Assembly: GCA_002863155.1 (NCBI GenBank)
Contig: PKED01000054.1
Span: forward strand, 1 to 33,039
DNA: 33,039 nucleotides
Direction of reading: 5' to 3'
Origin: Sphingomonadaceae bacterium
Lineage (GTDB): Bacteria; Pseudomonadota; Alphaproteobacteria; Sphingomonadales; Sphingomonadaceae
Shown: one piece after another, positions 7,427 to 16,046 of the stretch
How positions within the stretch are numbered: position 1 is the first letter of the stretch
Layout: every line of letters starts with the position of its first letter
Position numbers and translations under genes: made by a program
The notes under the pieces: generated by a model
Told to the model about the DNA's origin: nothing
Seen by the model: only the letters and a program-made list of their open reading frames with translations
Database searches by the model: none

Positions 7427-8704
7427 ATGCTGTTCGAAACAGGCGGATTGCCGCCGCCCCCTGGCGTACCCAAGCCGATGCTGGTCTGCGACCTGACGCA
7501 AAGCTGGTCGCCGGCTGGCGGGGGCGGCGTCGGCACCTATATGAAGGCCAAGCGCGATTATGTGCTGGCGCACACCCCGCATTCGCTGCTGCAGATCGTC
7601 CCCGGCCCTGAAGACAAGATCGTGGAGGACGGGCGCCACATCTGGGCCGAAGTCGGTGCCGACAAGGTGCGCGGCAGCCCCAATTACCGCTTCATCCTGC
7701 GAACCGATGTCGTGCGCAAGATCCTCGCCCGCTACCAGCCCGCGATCGTCGAATCGCTTTGCCCATGGGTGCTGCCCTGGACGGCGATCCATCATCGCCG
7801 CGCCTTTCCTGAAACCGCATTGGTGGCCGGCTACAGCACCGATTTTCCGAATGCGCACGTCTTCCGCGTCGCGCAGAAGCTGTTCGGCACGACGATCGGG
7901 CGCGGGTTCCAGTGGCTGTCCTATGGCTATGCCGAGATCACCTATCGCGAGTTCGATTGGGTCTACACGCTGTCGGAAGACATTCGGGCGGTGCTCGCGC
8001 GGCGCAAGATCACCCGCACGAGCGTGCTGCCGCTCGGCGTCGACATCAGTCGCTTTCATCCCGACAAGCGCGATCCCGACTTTCGTGCCGAGCTCGGGCT
8101 GCCGGGCGATGGCCCGCTGCTGATCTATGCCGGGCGGCTCGACAATGAAAAACGCGCCGAGACGCTGATCCAGATGTTTCGCCAGCTTCCGCCGTCGCTC
8201 GGCGCGGCGATGGTGATGATCGGCGACGGCAAGCGGCGCGACGATATGGTCGCCGATGCTGCCGGCTTGCCGATCGCCTTTCCCGGCTTCGTCGCCGATC
8301 GCGACGTGCTGGCCCGCGCGCTGGCATCGTCCGACATCTATGTGTCCGGCATGGCGGACGAGACTTTCGGTATTTCGATCGTCGAAGCGCAGGCGTCGGG
8401 CCTCCCCGTGGTCGGGGTTGCCAGCGGCGCCATGATCGATCGCGTGCCGCCCGAATTGGGGCTGCTCGGCCCGGTCGATGATGCGGCCGCCATGGCGCGC
8501 AATGTCGAGGCGATCTGGCAGCGCGGTGCACGCGAGATCGGGGCGGCGGCGCACGGCCACGCCCAACAGTTCAGCTGGGACTGCACGTTCGAGCAGCTGT
8601 TCGGCGATATTTATCCCAGTGCGCTCGCCCATGCGGCGATTCGCGCGCGTAAAGGGCGGCGTGCGGCGGATCGCCTCTACGCGACGGCGGCATCGGCGGG
8701 CTGA
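7427..8704 (+). CDS. GT4-type glycosyltransferase
   Basis: This 425-residue GT-B glycosyltransferase has a glycine-rich N-terminal loop (SWSPAGGGGVGTY, about residues 26-38) that binds the donor phosphates. The C-terminal half has PLGVDISRFHP, LLIYAGRLDNEKRAETLI and the donor-site motif ETFGISIVEAQASGLPVV, where the E(x7)E retaining-glycosyltransferase pattern is visible. It is probably cytoplasmic or membrane-peripheral and acts on a lipid or polysaccharide acceptor; the sugar is unknown. The ATG at 7427 lies 24 bp after the glutaredoxin stop. No other glycan genes are adjacent, so its pathway cannot be inferred from context. A stem-loop lies ~30 bp downstream of the stop. Confidence 0.87.
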   Translation: MLFETGGLPPPPGVPKPMLVCDLTQSWSPAGGGGVGTYMKAKRDYVLAHTPHSLLQIVPGPEDKIVEDGRHIWAEVGADKVRGSPNYRFILRTDVVRKILARYQPAIVESLCPWVLPWTAIHHRRAFPETALVAGYSTDFPNAHVFRVAQKLFGTTIGRGFQWLSYGYAEITYREFDWVYTLSEDIRAVLARRKITRTSVLPLGVDISRFHPDKRDPDFRAELGLPGDGPLLIYAGRLDNEKRAETLIQMFRQLPPSLGAAMVMIGDGKRRDDMVADAAGLPIAFPGFVADRDVLARALASSDIYVSGMADETFGISIVEAQASGLPVVGVASGAMIDRVPPELGLLGPVDDAAAMARNVEAIWQRGAREIGAAAHGHAQQFSWDCTFEQLFGDIYPSALAHAAIRARKGRRAADRLYATAASAG

Positions 8705-8735
8705 ACGGCGCTGGGGAATTTGGAAGGGCCGGGTG

Positions 8736-8781
8736 GGGCGGGTCGACGCGAGACCGGAAATAGGAAGCAGTCGACCCGCCC
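8736..8781. repeat. 12-bp perfect inverted repeat downstream of the GT4 gene
   Basis: Arms GGGCGGGTCGAC at 8736-8747 and GTCGACCCGCCC at 8770-8781 pair perfectly around a 22-nt loop. It lies 31 bp after the glycosyltransferase stop. There is no T-tract on either side, so a Rho-independent terminator is doubtful; a 3' mRNA-stabilising structure or a dispersed repeat element are alternatives. Confidence 0.6.
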
Positions 8782-8786
8782 GCTGA

Positions 8787-8800
8787 AGCGGCATGCCGCT
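8787..8800. repeat. 14-bp perfect palindrome AGCGGCATGCCGCT
   Basis: A gapless perfect palindrome sits 5 bp after the inverted repeat at 8736-8781, in the 302-bp gap before the BlaI-type regulator. It could be a protein-binding site or part of a larger repeat element. Nothing in the sequence decides this. The remaining ~150 bp up to 8950 show no gene or other clear structure. Confidence 0.4.
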
Positions 8801-8952
8801 CGGCACGACAGAAACTATGCAGCGGCTGTGCCAGACCGAAAGACTGGCGGATTTTCAGTCGGTACGATGGTTAATGTCGCTGGTCCTGCCAGCCGATATG
8901 TAAACTTTTCCGACATTTGGCGGGTGCATCGCCGACGGCGCCGACCCCTATT

Positions 8953-8989
8953 GACTACAGGCGTAATCAGTGCGATTACATCTGTAATC
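8953..8989. promoter_or_regulatory. twin BlaI-type operators upstream of the BlaI/BlaR1 pair
   Basis: Two 16-bp palindromic sites lie 17-54 bp upstream of the regulator ATG. The distal one, GACTACAGGCGTAATC (8953-8968), is imperfect; the proximal one, GATTACATCTGTAATC (8974-8989), is a perfect inverted repeat with a TACA-N2-TGTA core, the pattern bound by BlaI/MecI repressors. The centres are 21 bp apart, two helical turns, so two dimers would sit on the same face of the DNA. A TTGACT hexamer at 8951-8956 overlaps the distal site and could be the -35 box, consistent with autorepression. A GAGGAG ribosome site follows. Confidence 0.8.
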
Positions 8990-9006
8990 AGAGGAGCAGT
9001 TGATCG

Positions 9007-9375
9007 ATGACCGAGCGAATCAGCGATGCCGAACATATGGTGATGGAAATCCTCTGGGATCAGGCGCCGCTGTCGGCGCAGGATGTCGCCGAGCGGATCG
9101 GCTCCGCGCGGGACTGGAGCGCCAATACGGTCAAGACGCTGCTCGGCCGGTTGCTCGCCAAGAAAGTGATCGCGCATGAGGAGGATGGCCGGCGCTATCT
9201 CTATCGTCCGCTGGTCGCGCGTGAAGATTATGTCGCGGGCGAATCGCAGCGGCTGATCGATCGGCTGTTCGGCGGGAAGCTGACGCCGCTGGTCGCGCAC
9301 CTCGCCGAGCGCGATCAGCTGACCGATGCCGATATCGCCGAGATCGAGGCGCTGCTGAAAGGCCTGAAGCAATGA
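9007..9375 (+). CDS. BlaI/MecI/CopY-family transcriptional repressor
   Basis: This 122-residue winged-helix repressor opens with ISDAEHMVMEILWDQAPLSAQDVAERIG. It has the recognition helix region RDWSANTVKTLLGRLLAKKVIAHEEDGRRYLYRPLV and a C-terminal dimerisation helix pair, all characteristic of the family. Family members repress their own operon until a cognate membrane peptidase cleaves them. The gene overlaps the M56 peptidase gene by 4 bp (ATGA), and two matching palindromes lie upstream, so regulator, sensor and operator are all present. What is regulated besides the pair itself is not visible: no beta-lactamase of class A or D is in the window. Confidence 0.93.
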   Translation: MTERISDAEHMVMEILWDQAPLSAQDVAERIGSARDWSANTVKTLLGRLLAKKVIAHEEDGRRYLYRPLVAREDYVAGESQRLIDRLFGGKLTPLVAHLAERDQLTDADIAEIEALLKGLKQ

Positions 9376-11009
9376 TCGCCTGGGCCATCGAGGCACTGAT
9401 CGCCTCCACGCTGCTGATGATCGTCGTGCTGCTGTTGCGCGCGCCGGTGCGTCGTGCCTTCGGGCCGGCCGTCGCCTATGGGCTTTGGCTGCTGCCTGTC
9501 GCCCGCCTGTTGCTGCCGCCGGTGCCGGGGGCGGGGCAGCTGACATCGTTCTTCACGCCGCTGATCGAGCGATTGACCGGCACGCACATCGTCGCCGGCG
9601 TGATCGACCCGCAACGCCTGCCCGACGAGGCCGTGCGCGAAGCGCTGCTGCGCGCGCATTTCGAGAGTGCTGCCGGGTTCGTTGATGCCGCGGTGGTTGC
9701 GCCGGTCGCGGTTGAGAGTGGCGCGCCGATCCTGTCATTGCTGCTCGGCTTGTGGTTGATCGGTGCCGTCGGCTTCGTCGGGTGGCACCTGATCCGTTAT
9801 CGCCGGTTCGTTCGCGAGATGCTTGACGGCGCGGAGGGGACGAGTTTCGGCCCGGTCAAGGTGATCGAAAGCGATACGGCGACGGGGCCGCTCGCCTTTG
9901 GCATCTGGCGCAAATACGTAGCGTTCCCGCGCGACTTCAAGGATCGCTACGATGCCGACGAGCAGGCACTCGCCCTGGCGCATGAGCTGACCCACCATGC
10001 CCGTGGCGATCTGATCGCGAACTGGGCCGCCCTCGTCGTGCTGGGTCTGCACTGGTTCAATCCGATCGCCTGGCGCGCTTTCCGGGCTTTTCGCGCCGAC
10101 CAGGAAATGGCGTGCGACGCCCGGGTGCTGGCCGGGCGCGCCGCCACCGTCCGCCACGCTTACGGCCGGGCGATCGTCAAGTCCGCGCATGGCGGCGCAG
10201 TGTCGGCGGCGTGCCACCTGCACACGATCAACGAGTTGAAAGGGAGGTTGAGGATGTTGTCCAAGGATCAGGTATCGAAGGCGCGGCTGGCAAGCGGCGC
10301 TGCGGCGGTGGCCGCTGTGGCGCTCCTGTCGCTCGGCGTGACGGCGTCGGGGACGCAGGCGGCCGAGCGGCTGCGGAGCCAGGTGAAGGCATCGACCGGC
10401 GTCGATCTGGCCCGCTTCGATGCGCCGCCGGCCCCGCCGCTGCCCGTCGCGGCCATGCCGCCGGTCGCGCCACAGGCAGCCGACCTGCCGCCGCCGCCCA
10501 AGGTTGCCGACGCGCCTGAGCCGCCCGCAGCCATCAAGCCGGCTCCCCGTCGCCATACCAAGATCGTCATCCGGACCAAGGACGGCAAGGTCGATACGAT
10601 CGATACGATCGGCGAAGATATCGATGCCGAACTGGCCCGCTCGCTGCCCGATCGCAAGCTCCGGATGGTCAGGACCGAGGTGATCGAGGGCAAATGCGCC
10701 GACGGCGAGAATCGCTCTGTCTTTGAGAACAAGCGCGAGGGCGACAAGCACATCGTCGTCATCTGCCGCAACCGGATTGCGCGGCTGGCCAACGACGCGG
10801 CGCGCCAGCAGCGGCACGCCGAAATCGTAATGCTGAGGGCGGCCGATATCGAACGCGATGCCCGCCGGAGCGCACTCGACGGCGTGCGTGCCGCCCGCGC
10901 CGGGATCGTCGCCAATCGCGACATGTCCGAATCGGCACGCGCGGCGGCGCTGAAAGGGATCGACGAAGCGATTGCCGAGCTTGAGGCCGACGCCGCCAAG
11001 GCGAAATGA
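9372..11009 (+). CDS. BlaR1/MecR1-like M56 membrane metallopeptidase
   Basis: This 545-residue protein starts with hydrophobic membrane segments (residues ~1-40, then ~112-135) and has the zinc-peptidase motif HELTH at residues 204-208 (AHELTHHARGD), followed by the NWAALVVLGLHWFNPIAWRAFRAFRADQEMACDARVL segment of family M56. A further membrane helix lies around residues 310-325. Instead of a penicillin-binding sensor domain, the C-terminus has a proline-rich linker (about residues 350-390) and a charged region of unknown function ending in a helical Ala/Asp/Glu-rich tail. It therefore probably senses something other than a beta-lactam through a classical PBP-like domain. It is co-translated with the repressor gene and followed by a strong hairpin. 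Confidence 0.88.
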   Translation: MIAWAIEALIASTLLMIVVLLLRAPVRRAFGPAVAYGLWLLPVARLLLPPVPGAGQLTSFFTPLIERLTGTHIVAGVIDPQRLPDEAVREALLRAHFESAAGFVDAAVVAPVAVESGAPILSLLLGLWLIGAVGFVGWHLIRYRRFVREMLDGAEGTSFGPVKVIESDTATGPLAFGIWRKYVAFPRDFKDRYDADEQALALAHELTHHARGDLIANWAALVVLGLHWFNPIAWRAFRAFRADQEMACDARVLAGRAATVRHAYGRAIVKSAHGGAVSAACHLHTINELKGRLRMLSKDQVSKARLASGAAAVAAVALLSLGVTASGTQAAERLRSQVKASTGVDLARFDAPPAPPLPVAAMPPVAPQAADLPPPPKVADAPEPPAAIKPAPRRHTKIVIRTKDGKVDTIDTIGEDIDAELARSLPDRKLRMVRTEVIEGKCADGENRSVFENKREGDKHIVVICRNRIARLANDAARQQRHAEIVMLRAADIERDARRSALDGVRAARAGIVANRDMSESARAAALKGIDEAIAELEADAAKAK

Positions 11010-11015
11010 CCTCAA

Positions 11016-11050
11016 TCGGCCCGGCGGGGTTTGCCCACCCGCCGGGCCGA
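11016..11050 (+). terminator. strong hairpin after the M56 peptidase gene, probable terminator
   Basis: Arms TCGGCCCGGCGGG (11016-11028) and CCCGCCGGGCCGA (11038-11050) form a perfect 13-bp GC-rich stem with a 9-nt loop, starting 7 bp after the stop codon at 11009. A U-tract is missing, so termination may be weak or factor-assisted. Its position at the operon end supports a terminator or 3'-end stabilising role. Confidence 0.6.
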
Positions 11051-11093
11051 GCATGGCTTGAGTTGGCGGGTGCGAGGGGCCATGTGTCCGTCC

Positions 11094-11948
11094 ATGGACT
11101 CACCCCCCACCGGCGCGCTGATCGCGCTCGATCCGCTGGTCGCCCGGGTGCTGGCGCCCAACGCGTCGCCGTTCACCTTTACGGGCACCCAGACGCATCT
11201 GGTCGGCACCCATGATGTCGCGGTGATCGACCCGGGCCCCGACGATCCCGATCATCTTGCGGCGCTGCTGGCCGCGATCGGCGGGCGGCCGGTCACCGCG
11301 ATCGTCATCACCCATACTCACCGCGACCACAGCCCTGCGAGCCGCGCGCTCGCCGCCGCGACGGGGGCGCCGATCGTCGGTTGCGCGCCGCTGGTGGTCG
11401 ACATGGGCGGGCGATCCGATGCCGCGTTCGACACCGACTATGCGCCCGATCGGATCATGGCCGACGGCGACAGCGTGGCGGGGGAGGGGTGGACGCTGAC
11501 GGCCGTCGCGACGCCCGGCCATACCTCCAACCACCTCGCCTTCGCGCTGCCCGAGGAGGGCGCGCTGTTTTCGGGCGATCATGTGATGGGCTGGTCGACC
11601 ACGGTGGTGATGCCGCCCGACGGCGACATGACCGCGTTCATGGCGAGCCTTGCCAAACTCCAGGCTCGCGATGACCGCGTCTATTACCCCGCGCACGGCG
11701 ATCCGGTGACCAACCCGGCGCAGCACGTCCGCCATCTGATCGGTCACCGCAAGGCGCGCGAGGGCCAGATATTGCGCGCGCTCGATTCCGGGCCGGCGAC
11801 GATCCCGGCAATGGTCGAGACGATGTATGCCGGTGTGGACCGACGGTTGTGGGGGGCAGCCGGCGGATCGGTGCTCGCGCATCTGATCGACCTCGAAGGG
11901 CGCGGCATCGTCGCGCGCGAGGACGCGGACCGATGGCGACGGATCTGA
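11094..11948 (+). CDS. metallo-beta-lactamase-fold hydrolase, LACTB2-like
   Basis: This 284-residue MBL-fold enzyme has the intact zinc motif at H74-x-H76-x-D78-H79 (THTHRDH). Further ligands are in AVATPGHTSNHLAF, FSGDHVMGW and the C-terminal YYPAHGDPV. The C-terminal helical domain (residues ~220-284, HRKAREGQILRAL...GSVLAHLIDLEGRG) is the winged-helix-like tail of the LACTB2 group; family members include RNases and thioester or other hydrolases, and the substrate is not known here. It has no signal peptide, so it is cytoplasmic. The start is uncertain: ATG at 11094 gives the family N-terminus, and an ATG four codons upstream (11082) is possible. Confidence 0.82.
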   Translation: MDSPPTGALIALDPLVARVLAPNASPFTFTGTQTHLVGTHDVAVIDPGPDDPDHLAALLAAIGGRPVTAIVITHTHRDHSPASRALAAATGAPIVGCAPLVVDMGGRSDAAFDTDYAPDRIMADGDSVAGEGWTLTAVATPGHTSNHLAFALPEEGALFSGDHVMGWSTTVVMPPDGDMTAFMASLAKLQARDDRVYYPAHGDPVTNPAQHVRHLIGHRKAREGQILRALDSGPATIPAMVETMYAGVDRRLWGAAGGSVLAHLIDLEGRGIVAREDADRWRRI

Positions 11949-12649
11949 TGCCCGCCGTGCGCCGCTGGCTGGTCGTGGCGGCGATCCTGCTCGCGTCGGG
12001 GGGAATCGCCTTCCTCGCCTATGACCGCTACCGCGAGCGCTATGCCGTGACGACTCCGGCGGAGGGCGGCGCGCCGATCACGGCGCTGATCTCAGCGCGG
12101 CTGTCGGGCGCGAGCACGCTGAAGGTCGCGGTGCTGTCGGGGACGGTGCAGAGCACGGCGTCGGACATTCGCGGCTTCGGCTGGCTGCGGTCCGACCAGG
12201 TCGTCAAAATGCCGTTCACCGTCGATTATTTCGTCGACGTGTCGCGGATCGGCGCGCGCGACATCGAATGGTCGGACCGGACCGGCACGCTGATCGTCAA
12301 GGCGCCCGATATCACCGTTGCCCGCGCCAATGTCGACGAGGCGCGACGTAGCCTCGTGCGGACGACGGGCATTTTCGTGACGCGCAAGGCGGCCGAGGAA
12401 CTCGCGTTGCGCACCTCGATCCATGCCACCGACAAGGCCGATGCCGAAGCGGCGTCGCCCGCGCGCATCGCCCAGGCGCGCGAACTGGCGCGGGCTGCGC
12501 TGGTTAAGCTCTACGCCGCGCCGCTCCGCGCCCTGGGTCACGCCAATGCGCGCGTGATCGTGACCTTTCCGCCCGAGCGCAGGCGGATCAACGGCGAGCA
12601 ATGGGATGTGTCGCGCAGCGTCGAGGATGTGCTCAACGACCGGTCTTAG
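11933..12649 (+). CDS. DUF4230-like membrane-anchored protein
   Basis: This ~238-residue protein has one N-terminal membrane segment (RRWLVVAAILLASGGIAFLAY, about residues 10-30); the rest is probably periplasmic. The body, with SARLSGASTLKVAVLSGTVQS, VDYFVDVSRIGARDIEWSDRTGTLIVKAPDI and a C-terminal RVIVTFPPE, matches my memory of the DUF4230 family, whose function is unknown. The ATG at 11933 has GAGGA about 9 nt upstream and overlaps the preceding MBL gene by 16 bp. An alternative ATG at 11948 would give a 1-bp overlap (TGATG). It ends 4 bp into the convergent transporter gene. Confidence 0.7.
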   Translation: MATDLMPAVRRWLVVAAILLASGGIAFLAYDRYRERYAVTTPAEGGAPITALISARLSGASTLKVAVLSGTVQSTASDIRGFGWLRSDQVVKMPFTVDYFVDVSRIGARDIEWSDRTGTLIVKAPDITVARANVDEARRSLVRTTGIFVTRKAAEELALRTSIHATDKADAEAASPARIAQARELARAALVKLYAAPLRALGHANARVIVTFPPERRRINGEQWDVSRSVEDVLNDRS

Positions 12650-14019
12650 CCATCCTCGCGCAACAGCGACCGGATCGGTCGACCAAGCGCGATCAGGGCG
12701 ATCCCGCCGCCGCCGACGATCGCGGCATGCAACAGCCAGAATTGCGATGGCGACAGCGTTTCGTAAAGGCCGCCGAGCCGCCCGCTGATCGTGCTCGCGA
12801 AAAAGGTGGCGAGATAATTGATGCCGAGCAATGTCCCGCGCAGCCCCGCCGGACTGCGCGTCGCATAGAGCGCGAGCGCGATCGGCGTGAAGTAAAGCCA
12901 GCCGATATTCGACAGCAGATGGAACGCCACCGCCCACAGGATCGGTGCGCGGCCGTCGCTCCCCTCGACGAGCGGCGCCAGCGCGAGCCACGCCGTCCCG
13001 CCTGCGAAGATGAAGCAGCCGATCGCCATCTTGCCGAGGTCGTCGGGCTCGCGCCCCTTGGCCGCCTGCCGCCGCCAAAGTGCGAGGAAGAAGGGCATCA
13101 CGATAACCGGCGCCAGCCCGTCGAGCGCCTGCAGCCACGGCACCGGCACCTGAAAGCCGCCGAGCCCAAGGCTCACATGATCGCGCACCCACAGATTATA
13201 GACGTTCCAAACCTGCGACTGCGCGATCCAGAACGCGATCTGGAGCGGCCAGACCATTGCAAAGCCGATCAGGCGGCGCCGGTCGCCGTCGGTCAGCGGC
13301 GCACGGTGTTCGCGCGGGCCGCGCTTGGCATCCGCAGGCAGCCATCGCTGACCGGCGACATAGACGCCAAGCCCGATCATCATGCCGATCGCGGCGAAGG
13401 CGAATCCGCTGTGCCAGCCATAGGCCACCGCGAGCGCGCCGGTGATGATCGGGGCAATGAACGCGCCGATGTTGATGCTGACGTAATAGAGCTGGAAGGC
13501 ATCGGCCGAGCGCCGGTCGCCTTCGGCATAGAGTGATTTCACCTGCGCCGCGAGATTGCCGCGAAGCATGCCCGCGCCGATGATCAGCAGCAGCAGCGCG
13601 ATCAGAAAACTCTCGTCGAAGGCGAGACAAAGATGCCCCGCGGCCATCGCAAGCCCGCCGATAATGACCGCCAGCCGCCGCCCGGTAATGCGGTCGCCGA
13701 TCACGCCGCCGATCACCGGCGTGAAATAGACCAGCCCGACATAGAGGCCGAAGGTCTGCGCCGCGAGCGCCTGAACCGATAGCGGCCCGGTGACACCTTC
13801 GACGATGCTGCGGAAGGTGGCAAAGCCCGCGATCCGCTCGATATGCCCCGGCAGCAACAGTTGACCGACCATGTAGAGCACGAGCAGCGCCTGCATGCCG
13901 TGGAACGAGATGCGTTCCCACAACTCCGTTCCCGACAGCACCCAGAGCCCGCGCGGCTGGTCGAACATCGATGGCTTGGGCAGCGCGGGGGCGGGAGCTT
14001 GAAGCGCGGTTTCGGCCAT
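12646..14019 (-). CDS. POT/PTR-family proton-dependent oligopeptide transporter
   Basis: This 457-residue protein is predicted to have about 12-14 membrane helices. It carries the proton-dependent oligopeptide transporter signature near the start, ELWERISFHGMQALLVLYMV (the family ExxERFxYYG motif), and the VIGGVIGDRITGRR loop between helices 2 and 3. Members import di- and tripeptides with protons. The first His of the usual 'YYG' stretch is changed (SFHG), a variation I cannot interpret. The start at 14019 gives a normal family N-terminus; a longer frame up to 14145 adds residues unlike the family and would run into the divergent gene's upstream region. It is convergent with the DUF4230-like gene, overlapping it by 4 bp. 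Confidence 0.85.
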   Translation of the reverse strand: MAETALQAPAPALPKPSMFDQPRGLWVLSGTELWERISFHGMQALLVLYMVGQLLLPGHIERIAGFATFRSIVEGVTGPLSVQALAAQTFGLYVGLVYFTPVIGGVIGDRITGRRLAVIIGGLAMAAGHLCLAFDESFLIALLLLIIGAGMLRGNLAAQVKSLYAEGDRRSADAFQLYYVSINIGAFIAPIITGALAVAYGWHSGFAFAAIGMMIGLGVYVAGQRWLPADAKRGPREHRAPLTDGDRRRLIGFAMVWPLQIAFWIAQSQVWNVYNLWVRDHVSLGLGGFQVPVPWLQALDGLAPVIVMPFFLALWRRQAAKGREPDDLGKMAIGCFIFAGGTAWLALAPLVEGSDGRAPILWAVAFHLLSNIGWLYFTPIALALYATRSPAGLRGTLLGINYLATFFASTISGRLGGLYETLSPSQFWLLHAAIVGGGGIALIALGRPIRSLLREDG

Positions 14020-14137
14020 CCGATCAGGCTTGCACGCGTGCCAGGCGTTGGCAAGGCGCCCGTCCCTGCGCGGCAGACGATTGAGTTGAATGATGACGAC
14101 GACTAGGATCGCGACAGGGATCGAGGGGGGTATCTTG

Positions 14138-14908
14138 ATGGCCACGCTTGCCGGATCGCGTCACACCGCGCGCAGCGACGACGGATTTTTCCTGACGATG
14201 GCCTTTGTCATGGCCGGGGTGATCGTGCTGGGGTTCGGGTCGTTCCTAGCGCGCGGTCTTTCGACCTTTCATCGCCCCCTGCTGGTGCATGCGCATGCAA
14301 TCGTGTTCATGGGCTGGGTCGGCATCTATGTGCTGCAGAACTGGTTCGCGACGCGCGGGCCGATCGCGCTGCACCGCCGGCTCGGCTGGCTGGCGCTCGG
14401 CTGGCTGGCGCTGATGATGTATTTCGGCACCTCGGTCACGGTGATGAACGTGCGCGCCGGGACCGTGCCGTTCATTTTTCAGCCGCTGCACTTTCTGGTG
14501 TTCGATCCGATGTCGCTGATCGGGTGCGCGGCGCTGATCGGTGCCGGCATTAGACTGCGCGCGCACACCGGCTGGCACCGGCGGCTGAACTATTGCGGCA
14601 TGGCGCTGCTGGTCGGCCCCGGTGTCGGCCGTATCCTGCCGATGCCGCTGCTGATTCCCTGGGCCTATCAGGCCGCGTTCGCGACGCTGTTCATCTTCCC
14701 GCTGATCGGCATGTTCGCCGACTGGCGGCGCGATGGCCGCATCCATCCGGCATGGTGGTGGGGACTTGGCGGCATGATCGCGACCGAGGTCGTCACCGAC
14801 CTGATCGCCTTCACCCCGATCGGCCTCGCGCTGTATCAGGCGGTAACTGCCGGGACGCCGGGGGCGGCGATCGCGCCGCTTGCGTTTCCGCCCTTCCCAG
14901 CGGGTTGA
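14138..14908 (+). CDS. uncharacterised multi-pass membrane protein
   Basis: This 256-residue protein has about seven hydrophobic segments, at roughly residues 17-37, 48-68, 80-100, 115-135, 147-167, 175-195 and 205-235. Histidines sit within or next to membrane segments (for example LLVHAHAIVFMGW and LQPLHFLVFD-type positions), which could in principle bind heme or metal, but I do not recognise the family. The ATG at 14138 is preceded by GAGGGGGG at 5-12 nt. Its promoter would lie in the ~120-bp gap to the divergent transporter gene at 14019. nadA follows 53 bp downstream on the same strand. Confidence 0.7.
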   Translation: MATLAGSRHTARSDDGFFLTMAFVMAGVIVLGFGSFLARGLSTFHRPLLVHAHAIVFMGWVGIYVLQNWFATRGPIALHRRLGWLALGWLALMMYFGTSVTVMNVRAGTVPFIFQPLHFLVFDPMSLIGCAALIGAGIRLRAHTGWHRRLNYCGMALLVGPGVGRILPMPLLIPWAYQAAFATLFIFPLIGMFADWRRDGRIHPAWWWGLGGMIATEVVTDLIAFTPIGLALYQAVTAGTPGAAIAPLAFPPFPAG

Positions 14909-14961
14909 TCCTCGGCGTGCGCGGGGCCATGTGAGCCGCGAACGCTGCCAAGGGGAATGCC

Positions 14962-15966
14962 ATGAATGCGCCGCACCGCGAAAGCCTGAGCGGACTCGAC
15001 CTGCGCGCCGAAATCGACCGGCTGCGCAAGGAGCGCAACGCCGTGATCCTGGCGCATTATTACCAGAAGCCCGAAATTCAGGACATTGCCGATTTCGTCG
15101 GCGACAGCCTCGACCTCAGTCGCAAGGCGCAGGCGACCGACGCCGATGTCATCGCCTTTTGCGGCGTGAAGTTCATGGCCGACACCGCCAAGATCCTGAG
15201 CCCCGACAAGATTGTCGTGCTGCCCGACCTCGACGCCGGGTGCAGCCTGGAAGACAGCTGCCCGCCCGGCAAGTTCGCGGCGTTCCGCGCGGCACACCCC
15301 GATCACATCGCGCTGACCTACATCAACTGCTCGACCGAGGTGAAAGCACTGTCGGACGTCATCGTCACATCGTCGTCGGCAGAAAAGATCCTGAGCCAGA
15401 TCCCGCCCGAACAGAAGATCATCTTCGGGCCCGACAAGCACCTTGGCGGTTATCTGAAGCGCAAGATCGGGCGCGACATGCTGCTGTGGCCGGGGGTGTG
15501 CATCGTCCACGAAGCGTTCAGTGAAACCGAGCTGCTGAAGCTGAAGGCGCAGCACCCCGACGCCCCGGTCGCGGCGCACCCCGAATGTCCGCCCTATATC
15601 CTCGATCATGCCGATTATGTCGGATCGACCAGCGGAATTCTGGACTTCGCCAAGACGATGCCCGGCGACACGCTGATCGTCGCGACCGAGCCGCATATCA
15701 TCCACCAGATGCGCAAAGCCGAACCGGGCAAGAATTTCATCGGCGCGCCGGGGGCGGACGGCAACTGCAACTGCAACATCTGCCCGTACATGGCGCTCAA
15801 CACGATGGAAAAGCTGTACCTCGCGCTGCGCGACCTGACTCCGCGGATCGAGATCGAGGAAGGGCTGCGGCTGCGCGCGAAAAAGTCGCTTGACGCGATG
15901 CTGGCGATGGCGAGCGGCACGGTCGGGCTCGGCGATCTGGGGCCGGTGCCGGTCGGCGGAGACTGA
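14962..15966 (+). CDS. nadA: quinolinate synthase
   Basis: This 334-residue cytoplasmic enzyme condenses iminoaspartate with dihydroxyacetone phosphate to quinolinate in NAD biosynthesis and needs a [4Fe-4S] cluster. The opening NAVILAHYYQKPEIQDIADFVGDSL is diagnostic. The cluster cysteines are recognisable in AFCGVKFMADTAK, in AAHPECPPYI and in the C-terminal GNCNCNICPYMALNTMEK segment. Length fits the family. The ATG has GGGG about 8 nt upstream. nadB and nadC are not in the window. Confidence 0.97.
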   Translation: MNAPHRESLSGLDLRAEIDRLRKERNAVILAHYYQKPEIQDIADFVGDSLDLSRKAQATDADVIAFCGVKFMADTAKILSPDKIVVLPDLDAGCSLEDSCPPGKFAAFRAAHPDHIALTYINCSTEVKALSDVIVTSSSAEKILSQIPPEQKIIFGPDKHLGGYLKRKIGRDMLLWPGVCIVHEAFSETELLKLKAQHPDAPVAAHPECPPYILDHADYVGSTSGILDFAKTMPGDTLIVATEPHIIHQMRKAEPGKNFIGAPGADGNCNCNICPYMALNTMEKLYLALRDLTPRIEIEEGLRLRAKKSLDAMLAMASGTVGLGDLGPVPVGGD

Positions 15967-16046
15967 CCCGCCATTGAGATAACATAACTTGCGGCCATGG
16001 GTGGCGATTGTAACGGCGCGGCAACCGTCGCCATTGCAGGCCAAGC

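Noticed and set aside
12601..13536. Plus-strand open frame opposite the POT transporter
   Set aside because: It is a low-complexity Arg/Pro/Ala-rich translation antisense to a clear membrane transporter; no ribosome site or family similarity.
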